A stretch of 6,600 bases of DNA from an uncultured Geobacteraceae bacterium. Its GTDB lineage: Bacteria; Desulfobacterota; Desulfuromonadia; Desulfuromonadales; Geopsychrobacteraceae. Shown piece by piece: positions 1-6,572 of this stretch; position 1 is the stretch's first letter; every line of letters starts with the position of its first letter. The notes beneath the pieces are model-generated. The model was not told where the DNA came from and made no database searches. It was given only the letters and a program-made list of their open reading frames with translations. The translations under genes and the position numbers were made by a program. Where the stretch lies: contig CALFFB010000212.1 of NCBI GenBank assembly GCA_937958075.1, forward strand, positions 1-6,600, read 5' to 3'.

Positions 1-21
1 CAGGCATAAGGAACTCCGACA

Positions 22-55
22 ACGGAGCAGAGGACAATCCGGCCCTCTGCTCCGT
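22..55 (-). terminator. Hairpin, probable transcription terminator of the small secreted-protein gene
   Basis: A perfect 12-bp inverted repeat (ACGGAGCAGAGG at 22-33 and its complement CCTCTGCTCCGT at 44-55) encloses a 10-nt loop. It lies 38 bp beyond the stop codon of the minus-strand gene at 94-420. The stem is long and GC-rich, as in an intrinsic terminator. On the minus strand only two T residues follow it and on the plus strand none, so it is not a classical rho-independent terminator. It could serve both directions if a convergent gene ends left of the window, or act as a transcript 3'-end stabiliser. Confidence 0.5.
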
Positions 56-93
56 ATGATGACGCGTTGCGGTCTTTGCGGAAATACGGCGGT

Positions 94-420
94 TTAACGA
101 CCCTGACGCCCCTGACGTGCGTTGCCCATAGAGCCGAGGTCAGGACGAGCGGAGCCATCGAGAAGACGCTCACCGCCGTCGGCGAAGGTGTCACAGATGC
201 CGTCGCCATTGGCGTCAACAAAGTTACCGGCAGCCGCGCCTGCTCCCATCCCGGTGCCCGGTACGGGGCGGCTGTCGCCGATGCCGTCACCATCGGTATC
301 GATCAGATAGGTGCCACTGCCGGCATTCACGCCGCGAAAACGTGAAGCTGATGCCAGCGAGGGGATGGCGACAGCAGCGATCAGGGCAATAACAATGGCT
401 TTTTTCAGATGACGTTGCAT
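94..420 (-). CDS. Small secreted protein with two DxDGDG calcium-loop-like motifs
   Basis: This 108-residue protein has a clear Sec signal peptide: basic MQRHLKK, a hydrophobic run to about residue 22, and an ASA site around residue 25. The mature part of about 83 residues is rich in Gly, Ala, Asp and Arg. It carries two acidic loops, DTDGDGIGD (41-49) and DANGDGICD (69-77), 28 residues apart. Each has the D-x-D/N-G-D-G-x-x-D pattern of EF-hand-like, dockerin or thrombospondin type 3 calcium loops. No flanking EF-hand helices are evident, so calcium binding is inferred from motif only. A single cysteine lies in the second loop. The start is supported by AAGGAG at 429-434 with 8-nt spacing. 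A sigma-54-like promoter lies about 96 bp upstream and a hairpin follows the stop. The gene is divergent from the envelope/two-component cluster. No function is assigned; an extracellular or periplasmic metal-binding structural or signal protein is possible. Confidence 0.85.
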   Translation of the reverse strand: MQRHLKKAIVIALIAAVAIPSLASASRFRGVNAGSGTYLIDTDGDGIGDSRPVPGTGMGAGAAAGNFVDANGDGICDTFADGGERLLDGSARPDLGSMGNARQGRQGR

Positions 421-515
421 GATTCTTTCTCCTTGAAGGTGATTTAATTACTGCTTCCAATGGATAAATGATGGCACAATGCCGTTTCAGGTAGCGCTCC
501 TGCGAGCTTCCCTTT

Positions 516-532
516 AGCCAGAGGCGTGCCAA
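516..532 (-). promoter_or_regulatory. Sigma-54-like (-24/-12) promoter for the secreted-protein gene
   Basis: The minus strand reads TTGGCACGCCTCTGGCT. Against the sigma-54 consensus YTGGCACG-N4-TTGCW, the whole -24 block matches and the -12 block has one mismatch (TGGC for TTGC). GG at 530-529 and GC at 518-517 have the invariant spacing. The start site would be near 505, leaving an 85-nt leader before the ATG of the gene at 94-420. A sigma-54-dependent activator is encoded nearby (3681-5033). The caveat is that the same bases encode KLARLWL in the remnant frame at 448-694, so the match could be accidental. No comparable site of this quality was found on the plus strand of the spacer. Confidence 0.55.
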
Positions 533-616
533 CTTTTCCTTAAAACCGTCAACGCCCACAAACTGCGCCTTTTCCGGTGGATGAGGGGGAAATCCAGCAG
601 GATCATGCGGGATGTC

Positions 617-654
617 TTCGACAAAATTGTCGAAACCGGGAACAATTTTGTCGA
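617..654. promoter_or_regulatory. Tandem palindromes, candidate binding site for the sigma-54 activator
   Basis: Two palindromes share the core ACAA-NN-TTGT. The first, TTCGACAAAATTGTCGAA (617-634), has 8-bp arms around a 2-nt centre. The second, ACAATTTTGT (642-651), has 4-bp arms. Their centres (625.5 and 646.5) are 21 bp apart, two helical turns. Together they also form a 13-bp inverted repeat (618-630 with 642-654). Relative to the sigma-54-like element's predicted start they centre near -120 and -142, the usual range for enhancer sites of NtrC-type activators. They also end only 38 bp before the beta-barrel start codon, so they could control both directions. As a single hairpin with an 11-nt loop it could be an RNA structure, but no T-run follows on either strand. 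Confidence 0.5.
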
Positions 655-692
655 CGGAGTATGTTGGATGTACCGACCACAGCGGATATGCC

Positions 693-1697
693 ATGCTAAA
701 GATTTTTCATAAGTCGCCGGCTCCCGACGGGATTTGGTCAATTCGTTTTTATTGCATATTGCGATCAATCTGCTGCCTGTTTCTGCTGCTGCTCAGTTCC
801 ATTGCCACTGCTGCCGGCGCTCCACCCCTGTCCCGCTACTCCATTGAGCTGGCCGGCGGTTACAGCGATAACGTCGATCAGCAGTCTGCCAAAACCGCAA
901 GCAGCTACCTGGCAACAACCCTGGCCGGGTACTGGCGCCTGCAGCCGGACACTTTCATTCCAGTCCAGCTTGAGGCAACCTTTGCCGATAGCCATTATGC
1001 GGCCGGAGGATCAAGCCAGCGCCTCGAACTCGGCTCCGGTTTGGAACTCTGGCAGAGCGACACCTCGGAACTGACCCTGTACAGCCGCCTGCATTACTAC
1101 CAGAGCAGCCGCCTGCCGACGGACGATTTCTACGGCCTGTCCATGACCTTACTGGCCTTGACGGAGCAGGCGCCTTTTCTGCTCTACCTGGCACAAGACC
1201 TGCAATGGTCTGAATTCAAACAGACCCTGCGAAGCGGCGGGGACAGACAGGGACAGCAGGCAAACCGGCCAGGCCAGAACGAGAATCCGGTCGCACACCC
1301 TGACCCGGAACGCGACGAGCGGACCTTGCGCACTCGCCTCGGTGTCGACCTGCAGGTGACTCCGCAGTGGGCCCTCAATGGCGCGGTGAGCTACGCCGAC
1401 AACGATTCGACCCTGAAGCCGGAGCGCTGGCGCGCCCATGGCTGGTCCCTGGGCCTGCAGTGGTGGCCGCGGCAGTTCTGGCAGGGGCAGCTGACGTGGC
1501 AGCAGACGGAAACAACCTACAGCCGGACCCTCAGCCGCCGCGAGGACCAGACAGACACCTTAAGCCTGCGCGTCGACTACCAGCCCGGCAGCTGGCAGTA
1601 CTACGGACGCTGGCGGTGGCAGCACAACAACAGCTCACTGGCCGGGGAAGAATATCGGGAACAGGACATCACATGCGGCGTTATCTACCACTTCTGA
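693..1697 (+). CDS. Putative outer-membrane beta-barrel protein
   Basis: This 334-residue protein has a signal peptide: a long basic n-region, a hydrophobic core ICCLFLLLL near residues 26-34, and an Ala-rich cleavage region ending about residue 44. The mature chain alternates polar and aromatic/hydrophobic residues in strand-like stretches (for example SRYSIELAGGYSDN, LELGSGLELW, LTLYSRLHYY, LSLRVDYQPG, WQYYGRWRW). It ends in GVIYHF, a terminal phenylalanine as in the C-terminal signature of outer-membrane barrels. A polar, low-complexity segment (about 180-209, rich in Gly, Gln, Asn, Pro and Arg) separates two strand-rich halves and could be a loop. ATG 693 is chosen because it puts the hydrophobic core within normal reach and has AGCGGA 6 nt upstream. 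An in-frame ATG at 612 would add 27 residues and cover the palindromes. It is the first gene of a tight four-gene cluster with a two-component system. No specific family is recognised; a sensor-associated porin or barrel is possible. Confidence 0.8.
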   Translation: MLKIFHKSPAPDGIWSIRFYCILRSICCLFLLLLSSIATAAGAPPLSRYSIELAGGYSDNVDQQSAKTASSYLATTLAGYWRLQPDTFIPVQLEATFADSHYAAGGSSQRLELGSGLELWQSDTSELTLYSRLHYYQSSRLPTDDFYGLSMTLLALTEQAPFLLYLAQDLQWSEFKQTLRSGGDRQGQQANRPGQNENPVAHPDPERDERTLRTRLGVDLQVTPQWALNGAVSYADNDSTLKPERWRAHGWSLGLQWWPRQFWQGQLTWQQTETTYSRTLSRREDQTDTLSLRVDYQPGSWQYYGRWRWQHNNSSLAGEEYREQDITCGVIYHF

Positions 1698-2089
1698 TCG
1701 TGCTTCTGCTGCTGACGGGGGTGTCTCCGGGCACGGCCCAGGAGGCCCTCTACGGGCGGATTCTTGCCATCGACAGCAGCAACGGACAGGCCACCCTGGA
1801 AACCCTGCCCACCCTGTTTCAGCCGGAACGCAAGCAAGTGTCCATCGATTTGTCCACCCTCGACCGGGAGCAATGGAGTCGCCTGGACACCGGCGATACC
1901 ATCCGTGTGTGGGTCCCCGCCGGAACCGGTGACACGTCCTTTGCCGGGGTTCGGGCCCTGCAGGTTCATTCCAGCAAAGGTCAACGACAAACCGACCCCA
2001 CGGGCGTACGCCAACGGTTGAACAGCCCGAATTCCGGCGGTTCCAGAGCAGGTTCGGGCTCTTCGCACCACAGCGGCGGCCGCCGATGA
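1673..2089 (+). CDS. Small exported beta-rich protein linked to the sensor kinase
   Basis: This 138-residue protein has a strong signal peptide (MRRYLPLLIVLLLLTG, cleavage near GTAQ at 20-23). The mature domain (about 24-100) begins ALYGRILAIDSSNGQATLE and continues with short beta-strand-like pieces such as KQVSIDLSTLD and GDTIRVWVP. The pattern recalls OB-fold-like periplasmic domains (DUF5666-type), but this is a resemblance only. The tail of about 35 residues is basic and rich in Gly, Ser and His (GSGSSHHSGGRR), probably disordered. The start is chosen because AGGA lies 6 nt upstream and the signal peptide begins there; the frame stays open for 306 bases further upstream, inside the barrel gene. 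It overlaps the barrel gene by 25 nt and the kinase gene by 4 nt (ATGA), so translation is probably coupled. This suggests a periplasmic partner of the barrel or a ligand-binding accessory of the kinase. Confidence 0.8.
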   Translation: MRRYLPLLIVLLLLTGVSPGTAQEALYGRILAIDSSNGQATLETLPTLFQPERKQVSIDLSTLDREQWSRLDTGDTIRVWVPAGTGDTSFAGVRALQVHSSKGQRQTDPTGVRQRLNSPNSGGSRAGSGSSHHSGGRR

Positions 2090-3669
2090 GATTTGTCGTG
2101 CGCCGCTGGCTGCAGGCTCCCTCATGGCAATGGAACGCCCTGATCATGGCCACCTTCGCGGTTGCCGTCATCATCTACGGAAGCTGGCAGCTGCAGCAGA
2201 ATCAAAGCAGCTTTCGTCATCATGCCATCAATCAGGTGCGCCTCATCGCCGGAATCCTCGAACGCAACGCCCAGCAGTCGGCCACCGCCCAACAGCTTTA
2301 TCAGAATGTCATCGGCGCCTTTCTCACCAGCACCGCCGATTTTCTTCTTTATCTGGACCGGGTCGAACCCTTCCGCAGTGAGGAACTGGCCGCCTTTGCC
2401 TGGGAGAACAACCTGAGCCTGGTCGGCATTGAACGCCGGGATGACAGCGCCGCCCGGTATCCGGAAAACTGGCCGGAGGCCGCGCAGGCCAGCCACCAGC
2501 CCGGCCTGCACTATCTGCCCGACGCCCATCTTTATCTGCTGCGCAAACACAGCGAGCAGCGCACTCTGACCCTGGCCATCCCCGCCCATCAACTGGAGGA
2601 ACTGCAGCAGCAGCTCAGTCAACAGCAACTGTTGGCGCTGATGGCCGAGCTGCCCGGAATTGCCTACGCCACAACCGAAGACGCGCCGGCAACAAGGGAT
2701 GCCAAAACCCCGGAACAAATCGATATCCGCATCCACGATGACCGTTCTCCTGCCGTTGCCGAGGCGCGCCTGAGGTGGGGCGATCAGCAACTCCTTGTTT
2801 TCGGCCTGGAGGCAACCCAGTATGAAAAGCGGCGGCAGGCCCTCTATCGTGAACTGGGTGGCCTGATATCCATCATGCTCCTGATGGGGGGCCTGCTCTC
2901 CTGGCTGCTCTTCCACCAGCAGCGGCGCATGGTTCTGCACGCCAAGGATCTGGAACGGCAGCTGGCCCGTCAGCATGAAGAAGCCGCCCTCGGACGCGCT
3001 GCCGACAGTATCAGCCATGAGATCCGCAACCCCCTGAATGCCGTCAGCATGGGCCTGCAGCGCCTGGAAATGGAAGCAACAGACCTCGAAAGCGAACACC
3101 GTGCCCTGATTGGCGCCATGCGTCAGGCGCTGACGCGGACCACCACCACCATCAGTCAGCTGCAGCATTTCGCCCGCCCCCTGCGACCTGACATCCGCAC
3201 CCTGAACCTCGACGATCTGATCTGCGGACTGATCCGTCTGTATCAGCCCCAGGCCGATGACCGAAGAATCGACATCAACCCGCAGATTCCCGAGGGCATC
3301 ACCCTCGATGCTGACCCGCAGATGCTCTGTCAGGCTCTTGAGAATCTGTTGAAGAATGCCATTGACGCCCAGCCCGATGGCGGCTGGATAACCCTTGAAG
3401 TTCATGACGATAACGCTGGAGAAATCGTTATTGACATCGTCAACGCAACCGCCGACAACTTTGACCGGAATGAACTCGCACGCCTTGCAGAGCCCTATGT
3501 CACCTACAAAACCCGTGGCACCGGACTCGGCCTGCCGCTGGTCAGAAAAATCATCCAGGCCCATAATGGCCACCTCGAGCTGTCGCAGCCCCGGCCGCGG
3601 ACCTTTCGCGCGCGCCTGCTCATGCCGGCCCCAAGGCTGACGGATGAACTGCTGGAGCCGGCGGGTTAA
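2086..3669 (+). CDS. Membrane sensor histidine kinase, NtrB/NtrY-like, with atypical G1 box
   Basis: This 527-residue inner-membrane kinase has TM1 (about 17-34), a periplasmic domain of about 220 residues with no family I recognise, TM2 (about 258-276) and a short linker with no visible HAMP or PAS domain. The dimerisation/phosphoacceptor motif SHEIRNPLNAV follows, with His311 as the phosphorylation site. The ATPase domain has an N box (ENLLKNAIDA, 419-428), EPYVTYK (469-475) and a G2 box GTGLGLP (478-484). The usual G1 box (DxGxG) is absent; VNATADNF (452-459) occupies its place. The start overlaps the preceding stop as ATGA with only weak GC-rich upstream sequence, consistent with translational coupling. 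It should phosphorylate the activator encoded 11 nt downstream, in response to an envelope or periplasmic signal that may involve the two exported proteins upstream. The ligand is unknown. Confidence 0.93.
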   Translation: MRFVVRRWLQAPSWQWNALIMATFAVAVIIYGSWQLQQNQSSFRHHAINQVRLIAGILERNAQQSATAQQLYQNVIGAFLTSTADFLLYLDRVEPFRSEELAAFAWENNLSLVGIERRDDSAARYPENWPEAAQASHQPGLHYLPDAHLYLLRKHSEQRTLTLAIPAHQLEELQQQLSQQQLLALMAELPGIAYATTEDAPATRDAKTPEQIDIRIHDDRSPAVAEARLRWGDQQLLVFGLEATQYEKRRQALYRELGGLISIMLLMGGLLSWLLFHQQRRMVLHAKDLERQLARQHEEAALGRAADSISHEIRNPLNAVSMGLQRLEMEATDLESEHRALIGAMRQALTRTTTTISQLQHFARPLRPDIRTLNLDDLICGLIRLYQPQADDRRIDINPQIPEGITLDADPQMLCQALENLLKNAIDAQPDGGWITLEVHDDNAGEIVIDIVNATADNFDRNELARLAEPYVTYKTRGTGLGLPLVRKIIQAHNGHLELSQPRPRTFRARLLMPAPRLTDELLEPAG

Positions 3670-3680
3670 AGGAGCACTTT

Positions 3681-5033
3681 ATGCAGATACTGGTGGTTGA
3701 TGACGAACAGGATCAGCGCGACATGCTCAGCGGCTTTCTCAGGCGCAACGGCCACACTGTTCTGCAGGCGGCCAACGGCGAGACAGCCCTTGGACTCTAT
3801 CGCCAGCACAGCATCGATGCCGTCCTGCTTGACCAGAAAATGCCGGGGCTGTCCGGGGCCCAGACCCTGGCCCGGCTGCGGGAGATCAACCCGCAGATCA
3901 AGGTCATCATGATAACCGCCCACGGCGCCATCGCCACGGCAGTCGATGCCATGAAACTCGGGGCCCTCGACTTTATGGAGAAGCCCGTTGATCTGAAGCA
4001 TCTGCTGCAGACCCTGGAGGACATCGCTGAACAGGAACTGATCCGGCAGGATGTCGCCAGCATCGACGCTCCCGCCGGGCAGTCTCTTCCCTTCCCCGTT
4101 ATCGGCCGGGGTCCGGCTGTACACCAGGTGCTGTCGATTCTGCGCCGGGCGGCGCCCCACGCCTGGCCGGTTCTGCTGCGCGGTGAAACCGGCACCGGCA
4201 AGGAACTCTTCGCCCGGCTGGTGCACGCCTTGAGCACTCGTCATGACCAGCCCTTTGTCGAGGTCAACTGTGCCGCCATCCCCGAGACCCTGTTTGAAGC
4301 GGAACTCTTCGGCCACGAAAAGGGAGCCTTTACCGGCGCCGATCGAACCAGAGAAGGTCGTTTTGAGGAAGCCCACGGCGGCACCCTGTTCCTCGATGAA
4401 ATCGGCGAACTGCCCCTGCTCCTCCAGGCCAAACTGCTGCGCGCCCTGCAGGAACAGAAAATTCAACGGGTCGGCAGCAACCAGTCACGTCCGGTCGATG
4501 TCCGGGTCATCGCCGCCAGCAACCGCAACCTGCTGGAAAGGGTTCAGCAGCAACACTTCCGGGAAGATCTTTATTACCGCCTGAATGTCTTTGAAGTGGA
4601 AATCCCGCCTCTGCGCCAGCGCAAGGAAGACATCCCTGACCTGATCGATTTTTTCCTGAAAAAATATGGCATGCAGTCCTATCGGTTTGCCGCAGCAACA
4701 CTGGATCAGCTGATGAAGTACGATTTTCCGGGAAACGTCCGGGAACTGGAACACCTGGTCCAGCGGACAACGGCCTTAAGTCGCCATCGGGACATCCAGA
4801 TCAGTGATCTTCCCGCCGAGGTGCGGCACCATCAACGTGACTCCGGTGCAGGCACCAGCCTCACCGAGCGGGTCGCGGATTTTGAAAAACAGATGCTGCA
4901 AAACGCCCTTGACGATCATCAGGGCGTACAGGTCAAGGCTGCCCGGGCCCTGGGCATCAGTGAACGGGTGCTGCGCTACAAGCTGCGCAAATACGGGCTG
5001 GAGAAAGACAGTGACGGGGCAAACTCCCGCTGA
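3681..5033 (+). CDS. NtrC-family sigma-54-dependent response regulator
   Basis: This 450-residue cytoplasmic activator has three complete domains. The receiver (1-120) has acidic pocket Asp7/Asp8, phosphoacceptor Asp51 in LLDQKMPG, Thr79 and Lys101. The AAA+ domain (about 135-370) has Walker A GETGTGKE (168-175), the sigma-54-contacting loop GAFTGA (215-220), Walker B LFLDE (Asp239/Glu240) and PGNVREL (350-356). The C-terminal Fis-type helix-turn-helix includes VKAARALGISERVLRYKLR (418-436). All key residues are present, so it should hydrolyse ATP to remodel sigma-54 holoenzyme at -24/-12 promoters. AAAGGAG at 3668-3674, 6 nt before the ATG, overlaps the kinase stop codon. The kinase next to it is its likely partner. 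A candidate target is the divergent spacer, which has a sigma-54-like element and tandem palindromes. It resembles ZraR/AtoC-type regulators, but the exact name cannot be given. Confidence 0.96.
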   Translation: MQILVVDDEQDQRDMLSGFLRRNGHTVLQAANGETALGLYRQHSIDAVLLDQKMPGLSGAQTLARLREINPQIKVIMITAHGAIATAVDAMKLGALDFMEKPVDLKHLLQTLEDIAEQELIRQDVASIDAPAGQSLPFPVIGRGPAVHQVLSILRRAAPHAWPVLLRGETGTGKELFARLVHALSTRHDQPFVEVNCAAIPETLFEAELFGHEKGAFTGADRTREGRFEEAHGGTLFLDEIGELPLLLQAKLLRALQEQKIQRVGSNQSRPVDVRVIAASNRNLLERVQQQHFREDLYYRLNVFEVEIPPLRQRKEDIPDLIDFFLKKYGMQSYRFAAATLDQLMKYDFPGNVRELEHLVQRTTALSRHRDIQISDLPAEVRHHQRDSGAGTSLTERVADFEKQMLQNALDDHQGVQVKAARALGISERVLRYKLRKYGLEKDSDGANSR

Positions 5034-5138
5034 CGAGACATAGCTGCCAGAGGTGACAAACCCCGATTCCGGCATGACTGACTACCAGAAGGACGGCCAT
5101 TTTCGGCCACGATACCATATCCATCACGAGGTGCCATG

Positions 5139-6572
5139 ATGACCCTGCCGCTGCCCATTGCGAAAAACGATCATGTTCTCGGCCTGCTGCCTGCCATGGC
5201 CAACCGCCACGGCCTGATTGCCGGAGCCACCGGAACCGGAAAAACCGTCACCTTGCGGGTTCTGGCGGAACATTTCAGTCGCATCGGCGTGCCCGTTTTT
5301 CTGGCGGATGTCAAAGGTGATCTGAGTGGACTGGCCATGCCTGGTGGGGAGCATCCGAAAATTGTCGAACGAGCCAGGATCCTTGCCCTCGAAGACTTTC
5401 AGGCAGAGGCCTTTCCTGTGGTCTTCTGGGATCTGTTCGGAGAAAAGGGGCACCCGGTACGCACCACTGTGACTGAAATGGGTCCCTTGCTGCTGGCCCG
5501 CATCCTTGATCTGAATGCGACCCAATCCGCCATTTTGTCACTGGTGTTCAAGGTGGCCGATGACCAGGGGCTGCTTTTGCTCGACCTCAAAGATTTGCAG
5601 GCCATGGTGCGATTTGTCGGAGAAAATGCCGCTGATCTGCGAACGGCCTACGGCAATATCTCAGCCGCCAGCGTCGGCGCCATCCAGCGCGGGCTGCTGA
5701 CTCTGGAACAGCAGGGTGTCGCCCATTTTTTCGGCGAGCCGGCCCTTGATCTCCAGGACTTGCTGCAGACCGCACCCGATGGCCGCGGCGTTATCAATAT
5801 CCTCACGGCCGCACGCCTGATGCAGACTCCGAAAATCTACGCCACCTTTCTACTCTGGCTCATTGCCGAGCTCTATGAGCAGCTGCCTGAAGTCGGCGAT
5901 GCGGAAAAACCGCGCATTGTCTTCTTTTTTGATGAAGCGCACCTGCTCTTTGACAAGCCGCCACAAGCCCTGCTGGAAAAAATTGAACAGGTCGTCCGCC
6001 TGATTCGCTCCAAAGGGGTCGGTATCTATTTTGTTACCCAGAACCCCCTGGACCTGCCGGACGCCGTCCTCGGCCAGCTCGGAAACCGGATTCAGCACGC
6101 CTTGCGTGCCTTTACCCCGCGCGACCAGAAAGCCGTCCGCGCCGCTGCCCAGACCTTTCGCACCAATCCTGCCGTGAACGTGGAACAGGCGATTACCGAG
6201 GTCGGTGTCGGTGAAGCGCTGGTCTCTTTTCTTGACCGCAAAGGGGCACCGCTGCCCGTCGAACGCGCCTTGATCTGCCCGCCAGCCAGCCGCCTGCGCC
6301 CCCTCGACACGGGCGAGCTCTCCCAGGTCCGCTCGCGGTCGCTGATCGGCACCTTTTATGACCGGCAGATTGATCGCGCCTCGGCCTACGAACATCTGCG
6401 CGAACGGGCGCAACAGCAGCCTGCCGCCAGCACCGGAAAAGCCCCCCGGCAAGGACGTTCGGCCGAAACCATCGTTGCCGCAGCGGCTAAAAGTGCGGCC
6501 CGTTCCATCGGCAGCCAACTCGGACGCCAGATTGTTCGCGGGATCCTGGGCTCACTGTTCGGAAAGCGCTGA
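5139..6572 (+). CDS. yjgR: HerA-like ATPase of the DUF853 (YjgR) family
   Basis: This 477-residue P-loop ATPase belongs to the HerA/FtsK superfamily. Walker A is GATGTGKT (29-36), followed by the family-typical DVKGDLSG (57-64). Walker B is IVFFFDEAHLLF with Asp265/Glu266, and a TQNPLDLP motif (300-307) plus LGNRIQHALRAFTP follow it. The C-terminus (about 455-477) is a glycine-spaced helix ending GILGSLFGKR, preceded by an Ala/Gln-rich linker. The length is close to that of E. coli YjgR (about 500). The family is predicted to be a DNA-linked or secretion-linked ATPase; its substrate is not established and no membrane segment is evident. ATGs stand at both 5136 and 5139; the second is chosen because GAGGTG (5128-5133) is then 5 nt away rather than 2. 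The 100-bp gap from the regulator gene shows no clear promoter or terminator, so read-through is possible, but a functional link to the two-component system is not implied. Confidence 0.93.
   Translation: MTLPLPIAKNDHVLGLLPAMANRHGLIAGATGTGKTVTLRVLAEHFSRIGVPVFLADVKGDLSGLAMPGGEHPKIVERARILALEDFQAEAFPVVFWDLFGEKGHPVRTTVTEMGPLLLARILDLNATQSAILSLVFKVADDQGLLLLDLKDLQAMVRFVGENAADLRTAYGNISAASVGAIQRGLLTLEQQGVAHFFGEPALDLQDLLQTAPDGRGVINILTAARLMQTPKIYATFLLWLIAELYEQLPEVGDAEKPRIVFFFDEAHLLFDKPPQALLEKIEQVVRLIRSKGVGIYFVTQNPLDLPDAVLGQLGNRIQHALRAFTPRDQKAVRAAAQTFRTNPAVNVEQAITEVGVGEALVSFLDRKGAPLPVERALICPPASRLRPLDTGELSQVRSRSLIGTFYDRQIDRASAYEHLRERAQQQPAASTGKAPRQGRSAETIVAAAAKSAARSIGSQLGRQIVRGILGSLFGKR

Larger units (their letters stand above)
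448..694 (-). pseudogene. Protein-like reading frame, probable remnant of a short conserved ORF
   Basis: On the minus strand an open frame starts at the ATG at 692-694 and reads as plausible protein for about 80 residues, with segments such as HDPAGFPPHPPEK, FVGVDGFKEKLARLW and RYLKRHCAII and natural-looking codon choice. The frame is closed just upstream by TGA, four codons before the ATG, and no ribosome binding site is seen. At 463-466 four bases (TATC on the minus strand) look inserted. Without them the frame would read HCAII-HWKQ and stop at TAA (448-450). With them it runs out of frame into the secreted-protein gene. The start codon interlocks with that of the beta-barrel gene at CATG. 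The ending HCAIIHWKQ resembles short hypothetical proteins that I loosely associate with Desulfuromonadales genomes; this is an unverified impression. It could equally be a chance open frame in a regulatory spacer. Confidence 0.35.

Noticed and set aside
67..345. Plus-strand open frames opposite the small secreted protein
   Set aside because: The minus-strand frame has a signal peptide, paired acidic motifs and a strong ribosome binding site; the plus-strand frames have none of these.
461..476. Weak plus-strand sigma-54-like element TGGATAAATGATGGCA
   Set aside because: GG and GC are correctly spaced but the CAC of the -24 block is missing and the -12 block is imperfect, far weaker than the minus-strand site.
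612..692. Upstream start at ATG 612 for the beta-barrel gene
   Set aside because: It would put 27 extra polar residues before an already long signal-peptide n-region and would translate through the palindromes. ATG 693 fits better, although it is not proven.
2122..3573. Open frame of 483 codons antisense to the kinase gene
   Set aside because: It is exactly in codon register with the kinase gene, where stops appear only opposite rare TTA, CTA and TCA codons. The kinase has complete conserved motifs and the antisense product has none.
3666..4466. Open frame of 266 codons antisense to the response regulator
   Set aside because: It is in codon register with an unmistakable NtrC-family gene and its translation has no recognisable domain.
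5094..5107. GGCC-ATTTTC-GGCC hairpin before the YjgR-like gene
   Set aside because: The stem is only 4 bp and no T-run follows, so it cannot be supported as a terminator.
5850..6518. Open frame of 222 codons antisense to the YjgR-like gene
   Set aside because: It is a register shadow of a gene with intact Walker motifs, with no independent ribosome binding site or domain.
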